64,000 bases of DNA from positions 1,116,001-1,180,000 of the forward strand of contig NZ_CP114542.1 in NCBI RefSeq assembly GCF_027271155.1, written 5' to 3'. The translations under genes and the position numbers were made by a program. The DNA is from Brevundimonas subvibrioides. Its GTDB lineage: Bacteria > Pseudomonadota > Alphaproteobacteria > Caulobacterales > Caulobacteraceae. Under the pieces are notes generated by a model. That model searched no databases and was not told the origin of the DNA. It saw nothing but the letters and a program-made list of their open reading frames with translations. Shown piece by piece: positions 59,772-64,000 of the stretch. Numbering within the stretch: position 1 is the first letter of the stretch; each line of letters begins with the position of its first letter.

Positions 59772-60779
59772 TTAAAGGGCCGCGAGGATCGACTCGAGCC
59801 GGGCCATGTCGGCCGGCAGGGGCGTTTCGAAGCGCAGCGGCTCTCCGGTCACGGGATGGACGAAACCGAGCACAGAAGCGTGGAGCGCCTGCCGGGTCAG
59901 GCCCGACTGCTCGATCGCATGACGGACGCCGGGTGCCGGACTGCCCGAGCCATAGGTTGCATCCCCCAGGATCGGGGCCCCCTTCGAGGCCATGTGCACC
60001 CGGATCTGATGGGTGCGACCCGTGTGCAGGGTACAGGCGACCCGGGCGGCAAGCGGCGCGGCACCGACCTTGGCAGGCACGGCAAAGCGAGCCTGGACCA
60101 GGTAGTCGGTGATGGCGTTTCGTCCGCCGGACTTCAGCACGGCCATCTTCTTGCGATCCGAGGCGGAACGTCCGATCAGGGTCTCGATCCGGCCTCGTGC
60201 CGGCGAGGGCGCGCCGCGTGTCAGGGCGATGTAGGTGCGCTCTATGTCGTGGGCGGCGAAGAGTCTGGACAGACCCGAATGGGCGCGGTCGGACTTGGCG
60301 GCGACCATGACGCCGGAGGTGTCCTTGTCGAGGCGGTGGACGATACCCGGGCGGGCGACGCCGCCGATGCCGGACAGGGACGCGCCGCAGTGGTGGAGCA
60401 GGGCGTTGACCAGGGTGCCGTCAGGCGTGCCGGGCGCGGGGTGAGCGGCCATGCCGGCGGGCTTGTCGATGACGATCAGGTCGGAGTCCTCGTACAGGAC
60501 GACCAGAGGGATGGCCTGGGGCGCGGGCGTGGCGGAGGCGAGGGGCGGAACGACAATCTCATAGTCCCCTGCCACGGCCTTCGCCGATCCGTTGGTGAGC
60601 ACGATGCCGTTCAGCGTGACTGCGCCGTCTGCAATCAGCGCCTGGAGACGCGCGCGCGACAACGTCGGGCAGGCGTCGGCCAGAGTTTTGTCCAGCCTCG
60701 GCCCGGACGCGCCGACGTGGATGCGCAAAGGTTCAGTCAATGCGCAGTCGTCGTCGAAATTCAGGTCTGGATCGGACAA
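59772..60779 (-). CDS. RluD-type 23S rRNA pseudouridine synthase
   Basis: A 335-residue pseudouridine synthase of the RluA/RluC/RluD family. An S4 RNA-binding domain (about 25-80, RLDKTLADACPTLSRARLQALIADGAVTLNG) precedes the catalytic domain with D151 in HRLDKDTSG, IVIDKPAGMAAHPAPG, and the TGRTHQIRVHMASKGAPILGD motif. By position next to rpoH and sequence it is most like RluD, which modifies helix 69. The TTG at 60779 is preceded by AGGAGG; a GTG at 60824 is the longer alternative. Confidence 0.9.
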   Translation of the reverse strand: MSDPDLNFDDDCALTEPLRIHVGASGPRLDKTLADACPTLSRARLQALIADGAVTLNGIVLTNGSAKAVAGDYEIVVPPLASATPAPQAIPLVVLYEDSDLIVIDKPAGMAAHPAPGTPDGTLVNALLHHCGASLSGIGGVARPGIVHRLDKDTSGVMVAAKSDRAHSGLSRLFAAHDIERTYIALTRGAPSPARGRIETLIGRSASDRKKMAVLKSGGRNAITDYLVQARFAVPAKVGAAPLAARVACTLHTGRTHQIRVHMASKGAPILGDATYGSGSPAPGVRHAIEQSGLTRQALHASVLGFVHPVTGEPLRFETPLPADMARLESILAAL

Positions 60780-60876
60780 GCAGCCTCCTGCACCGGCTCT
60801 AGCATCCGCCTCCCGTCGTGACACGCCCGGGCGATTGCGGCATGGTCAAGCTTGGCATTGGGCCGGGAGAATTTCG

Positions 60877-61515
60877 ATGAAACGACTGGCACTCGCGCTC
60901 GGCGTGGTGGGCGCAGGCATGCTGCTCGGCAGTTGTGCGACGATGAGTGAAGATCAGTGCCGTGCCGGGGCCTGGGGCGAAGTCGGCTATGCCGATGGCC
61001 AGGCTGGCTACCCGATGAGCCGTCTGGACGCGCATGCCGAGGCCTGTGCCAAATACGGCGTCGTCCCTGAGCAGTCCGTCTATCAGTCCGCGCGTGCCGA
61101 TGGTCTGATGCAGTACTGCACAGAGGCCAGAGGCTTTCAGGTCGGGCGCCAGGGAGAGGCTTACAACGGAGTCTGCACACCGTCACAGGAGGCGCAGTTC
61201 CTGCCGGCCTATCACGACGGGCAGATCGTTCATGCCGCGATCGCTGCGGTCGATTCCGCGCGCAGCAACGTCGACGGGCTGGCGTCTCGCCTGAATGAGC
61301 TGGACGACAAGATTTCCGCCAAACAGGACGAAATGCGTCAGCCCCAGCTCACGGATGACGAACGCGACGCCCTTCGAGACCGTATCAGGGAAATCCGTCT
61401 GGAGCGCGAATCGACCGAACGCGACTGGTACCGCGCCCAGGCCGAGCTGGACGACGCAGAGGCGGCCGTTCGCGATGTGCGATGGCGGTTCCGGGACATC
61501 TACGGCACCTGGTAG
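60877..61515 (+). CDS. DUF2799 lipoprotein
   Basis: A 212-residue exported lipoprotein with lipobox cysteine C20 (MLLGSC). The mature part matches the DUF2799 family: CRAGAWGEVGYADGQAGYPMSRLDAHAEACAKYGVVPEQSVYQSARADGLMQYCTEARGFQVGRQGEAYNGVC, in which GYxDGxxG-type motifs and the cysteines are conserved. The C-terminal 90 residues are a charged coiled coil (SRLNELDDKISAKQDEMRQPQLTDDERDALRDRI). Function unknown. ATG at 60877 with GGGAGA upstream. Confidence 0.85.
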   Translation: MKRLALALGVVGAGMLLGSCATMSEDQCRAGAWGEVGYADGQAGYPMSRLDAHAEACAKYGVVPEQSVYQSARADGLMQYCTEARGFQVGRQGEAYNGVCTPSQEAQFLPAYHDGQIVHAAIAAVDSARSNVDGLASRLNELDDKISAKQDEMRQPQLTDDERDALRDRIREIRLERESTERDWYRAQAELDDAEAAVRDVRWRFRDIYGTW

Positions 61516-61522
61516 ACGACGG

Positions 61523-61543
61523 GCCCGGCGGTCAGTGCCGGGC
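61523..61543. terminator. hairpin between convergent DUF2799 and fba genes
   Basis: A 7-bp GCCCGGC / GCCGGGC stem around a seven-base loop, followed by TGTTCC on the plus strand. It lies midway between two convergent genes and probably serves both. Confidence 0.6.
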
Positions 61544-61569
61544 TGTTCCATATGGGCTTTCCGGGCGCG

Positions 61570-62655
61570 TCAGGATGCTGCCTTCAGCTCGCGCCCGTAG
61601 ACGGGGTCGAGATCGCCCTTGGCATAGCGCCGGGCCATCTGGGCGGTGGACATGGGGCGGATCTTGGACGCCTGGCCCTCGCACCCGAACTGCTGGAAGC
61701 GTTCCACGCAGAGTTTGCGCATGGCCTCCTTGGCGGGCTTCAGATAGGCGCGCGGGTCGAACTCGCCGGGCTTTTCGGCCAGCACCTTCCGGATAGCGCC
61801 GGTCATGGCCATGCGGTTGTCGGTGTCGATGTTGATCTTGCGCACGCCGTGCTTGATGCCGCGCTGGATCTCTTCCACCGGCACGCCCCAGGTCTGGGGC
61901 ATCTCGCCGCCATACTGGTTGATGATGTCCTGCAGGTCCTGCGGTACCGACGAGCTGCCGTGCATGACCAGATGGGTGTCGGGCAGGCGACGGTGGATTT
62001 CCTCGATGACGTGCATGGCCAGGACCTCCCCATCGGGCTTCCGGCTGAATTTGTAGGCCCCGTGCGAGGTGCCCATGGCGATGGCCAGGGCATCGACCTT
62101 GGTGCGGCTGACGAAATCGACGGCCTGGTCCGGGTCGGTCAGAAGGGCGGCGTGGTCCAGAACGCCCTCGAAGCCGTGGCCGTCCTCGGCCTCTCCCATG
62201 CCGGTTTCCAGGCTGCCCAGAACGCCCAGCTCCCCCTCGACCGAGACGCCGCAGCTGTGGGCCATCTCGACCACGCGGCGCGTGACGTCGACGTTGTATT
62301 CATAGTCGGCGGGGGTCTTGGCGTCTTCCTTCAGGCTGCCGTCCATCATCACCGAGGTGAAGCCGTACTGGATGGCGGTGGCGCAGGTGGCCGGGCCATT
62401 GCCGTGGTCCTGGTGCATACAGACCGGGATGTGCGGATAGAGCTCGGCCAGGGCGTCGATCAGCTTGGCCAGGACGATGTCATTGGCATAGGTCCGCGCG
62501 CCGCGGCTGGCCTGGATGATGACCGGCGAATTGACGGCCTCCGCCGCCTCCATGATCGCCAGACCCTGCTCCATGTTATTGATGTTGTAGGCCGGCAGGC
62601 CGTAGTCGTTCTCGGCCGCATGGTCGAGAAGCTGTCGCAGCGTGATGCGCGCCAT
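61570..62655 (-). CDS. fba: class II fructose-bisphosphate aldolase
   Basis: A zinc-dependent aldolase cleaving or forming fructose-1,6-bisphosphate. The 361-residue protein has the type B class II signatures: MHQDHGNG (zinc His/Asp), [30 protein letters not shown] and [21 protein letters not shown]. Length matches the Calvin-cycle-type group. AGGAG precedes ATG 62655. It lies downstream of pgk on the same strand with an 80-bp gap, a common glycolytic arrangement. Confidence 0.95.
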   Translation of the reverse strand: MARITLRQLLDHAAENDYGLPAYNINNMEQGLAIMEAAEAVNSPVIIQASRGARTYANDIVLAKLIDALAELYPHIPVCMHQDHGNGPATCATAIQYGFTSVMMDGSLKEDAKTPADYEYNVDVTRRVVEMAHSCGVSVEGELGVLGSLETGMGEAEDGHGFEGVLDHAALLTDPDQAVDFVSRTKVDALAIAMGTSHGAYKFSRKPDGEVLAMHVIEEIHRRLPDTHLVMHGSSSVPQDLQDIINQYGGEMPQTWGVPVEEIQRGIKHGVRKINIDTDNRMAMTGAIRKVLAEKPGEFDPRAYLKPAKEAMRKLCVERFQQFGCEGQASKIRPMSTAQMARRYAKGDLDPVYGRELKAAS

Positions 62656-62735
62656 GGGGTAGGCTCCTGAGGTCTTTTGTTTTGCCCACGCTTTAGCGGG
62701 CCGGCGCACTCAAGTCACGCCGTGTTACAGCCGGT

Positions 62736-63944
62736 TCAGGCGCGAAGGGCCTCGACGCCGGGCAACGGCTTGCCCTCCATCCATTCGAGGAAGGCCCCGC
62801 CGGCGGTGGAGACGAAGGTCATGTCGTCGACCACACCCGCGTGATTCAGCGCCGAGACGGTGTCGCCGCCGCCGCCGACCGCGATCAGGACCCCGGCCCT
62901 GGCCAGCGCCGCCGCGTGATGGGCGACAGCGACCGTGGCGGTGTCGAAGGGTGGAACCTCGAACACGCCGAGTGGCCCGTTCCAGATCAGGGTCTTCGAC
63001 GCCGTCAGGGCCTCGACGAGGCGGGCGACGGTGGCAGGGCCGGCGTCCAGGATCTTGTCGTCGGCGGACAGGGGCTGGCCGGCCATGACGACGCGGCTGG
63101 CGGCACCGGGCTTGACCTCTGTGGCCACGACGAAGTCGACGGGCAGCAGCAGCTCGCAGCCCTTCGATCGGGCTTCGGCGATGATCTCCAGAGCCGTCTC
63201 GGCCATGTCCCGTTCGGCGAGCGAGCCGCCGATGTCGATGCCTTGGGCGAACAGGAAGGTGTTGGCCATGCCGCCGCCGATGGCGAGACGGTCCAGCTTG
63301 CCGACGAGGTTCTTCAGCAGATCCAGCTTGGTCGAGACCTTGGCTCCGCCGACGATGCCGATGACGGGGGTCTTTGGATTGCCGAGGGCGGCGTCGAGGG
63401 CGTCGAGTTCGCGCCGCATGGACTCGCCAGCATAGGCGGGCAGGTGGTGGGCGATGCCCTCGGTCGAGGCGTGGGCCCGGTGGGCGGCGGAGAAGGCGTC
63501 GTTGACATAGAGGTCGCCGAGGTCGGCCAGGTTCCGGGCGAAGATCGGGTCGTTGGCTTCTTCGGCCGCGTGGAAGCGGACGTTTTCCATCAGGATGACG
63601 CCACCGGCATCCAGGTCGGCGATGGCGGCCACGGCGTCAGGCCCGATGCAGTCGTCGGCGAAACGGACGGGGGCACCCAGTAGGTCGGACAGGGGTTTGA
63701 CGACGGGGCGCAGGCTCATCGACGGCACAACCTTGCCTTTGGGCCGGTCGAAATGGGCCAGCAGCGCAACCCTGGCCCCGGCGTCGCGCAGCTTCTGGAT
63801 CGTGGGCAGGGCGACGCGCAGTCGGGTGTCGTCGGTGATCCGGCCATCCTCCATCGGGACATTGAAGTCCACGCGGACGAGGGCGGTCTTGCCGGCGAGG
63901 CCCCCATCAGATTTTGCGGCGTCGGCGAGGGTGCGGAAGGTCAT
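62736..63944 (-). CDS. pgk: phosphoglycerate kinase
   Basis: Transfers phosphate from 1,3-bisphosphoglycerate to ADP. The 402-residue protein has [18 protein letters not shown] (usually LxSHLGRPKG), [13 protein letters not shown], the hinge-region [21 protein letters not shown] and the nucleotide-site [11 protein letters not shown]. Length is normal. The Ser-to-Ala/Leu-to-Phe variation in the SHLGRPKG motif is frequent in alphaproteobacteria. The upstream gene lies outside the window; only 56 bases of its spacer are visible. Confidence 0.95.
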   Translation of the reverse strand: MTFRTLADAAKSDGGLAGKTALVRVDFNVPMEDGRITDDTRLRVALPTIQKLRDAGARVALLAHFDRPKGKVVPSMSLRPVVKPLSDLLGAPVRFADDCIGPDAVAAIADLDAGGVILMENVRFHAAEEANDPIFARNLADLGDLYVNDAFSAAHRAHASTEGIAHHLPAYAGESMRRELDALDAALGNPKTPVIGIVGGAKVSTKLDLLKNLVGKLDRLAIGGGMANTFLFAQGIDIGGSLAERDMAETALEIIAEARSKGCELLLPVDFVVATEVKPGAASRVVMAGQPLSADDKILDAGPATVARLVEALTASKTLIWNGPLGVFEVPPFDTATVAVAHHAAALARAGVLIAVGGGGDTVSALNHAGVVDDMTFVSTAGGAFLEWMEGKPLPGVEALRA

Positions 63945-64000
63945 TTTGTTTCTCGAAATTCGTCCGGCACCGCCGGTGGTCGGTCAGAAGGCATTGCAGA

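Overview
The window looks like chromosomal DNA of an alphaproteobacterium of the order Caulobacterales, most probably Brevundimonas or a close relative. The evidence is high GC, a CtrA master regulator with the AA degradation tail and a promoter packed with GANTC (CcrM) sites, the flagellar pair fliI-fliJ, an alphaproteobacterial RpoH, several GTG/TTG starts, and a gene transfer agent (GTA) cluster laid out like that of Rhodobacter capsulatus (RcGTA). The genus is an inference. No tRNA, rRNA, transposase or CRISPR array was seen.

Layout. 1-2.5 kb: the end of a DUF2336 gene and three tandem small secreted paralogs sharing a cysteine pair. 2.5-10.1 kb: cysK, a large multi-PAS hybrid histidine kinase, a two-domain secreted protein, fliI and fliJ. 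10.3-15.2 kb: an exported unit of GH10 xylanase lipoprotein, TonB-dependent receptor and phosphoinositide-PLC-like hydrolase. 15.2-20.1 kb: an SbtA-like permease divergent from a LysR regulator, small unknown genes, a double winged-helix protein and a SOUL lipoprotein. 20.2-22.3 kb: ctrA, divergent from a DnaA-domain-IV-like HTH protein coupled to a DUF6456 protein. 22.3-24.9 kb: a sulfide/persulfide module (TauE exporter, rhodanese, BigR/SqrR-type repressor, divergent ETHE1-like dioxygenase). 25-31 kb: a second DUF2336 gene, a proline-rich exported protein, a THI5/NMT1-type ABC transporter, and a gene-poor structured stretch with DnaA-box-like inverted repeats. 31-37 kb: Uup ABC-F ATPase, HicAB, a YcgN-like protein, and a hybrid kinase coupled to a single-domain response regulator. 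37.1-54.1 kb: the GTA cluster g1 to g15. 54.2-64 kb: a CbpA-like co-chaperone, serC, purA, a divergent receiver protein, rpoH, an RluD-type synthase, a DUF2799 lipoprotein, fba and pgk.

The GTA cluster is the most unusual part. It follows the RcGTA order, but carries a head-spike module (spike base plus a lectin-like/SGNH-hydrolase protein) between terminase and portal, and two reverse-strand genes inside the operon. From the portal gene to g14, every junction where genes do not overlap holds a palindromic element, a reverse gene, or both.

The repeats fall into several families. One consists of long hairpins whose arms are tandem heptamers (AGTGGCG type; one copy GGCAGTA type). They start at or next to the stop codon of the upstream gene and end shortly before the next start, and copies also occur at fliI-fliJ and in frame inside uup. 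A second is a larger G/C-rich palindrome whose purine-rich end repeatedly supplies the Shine-Dalgarno of the downstream gene; a shorter related copy is inserted in frame in the major capsid gene at the scaffold/capsid linker. A third carries a CCCGCTTTCGCGGG-type stem and contributed to a 77-bp tandem duplication over the start of g12.
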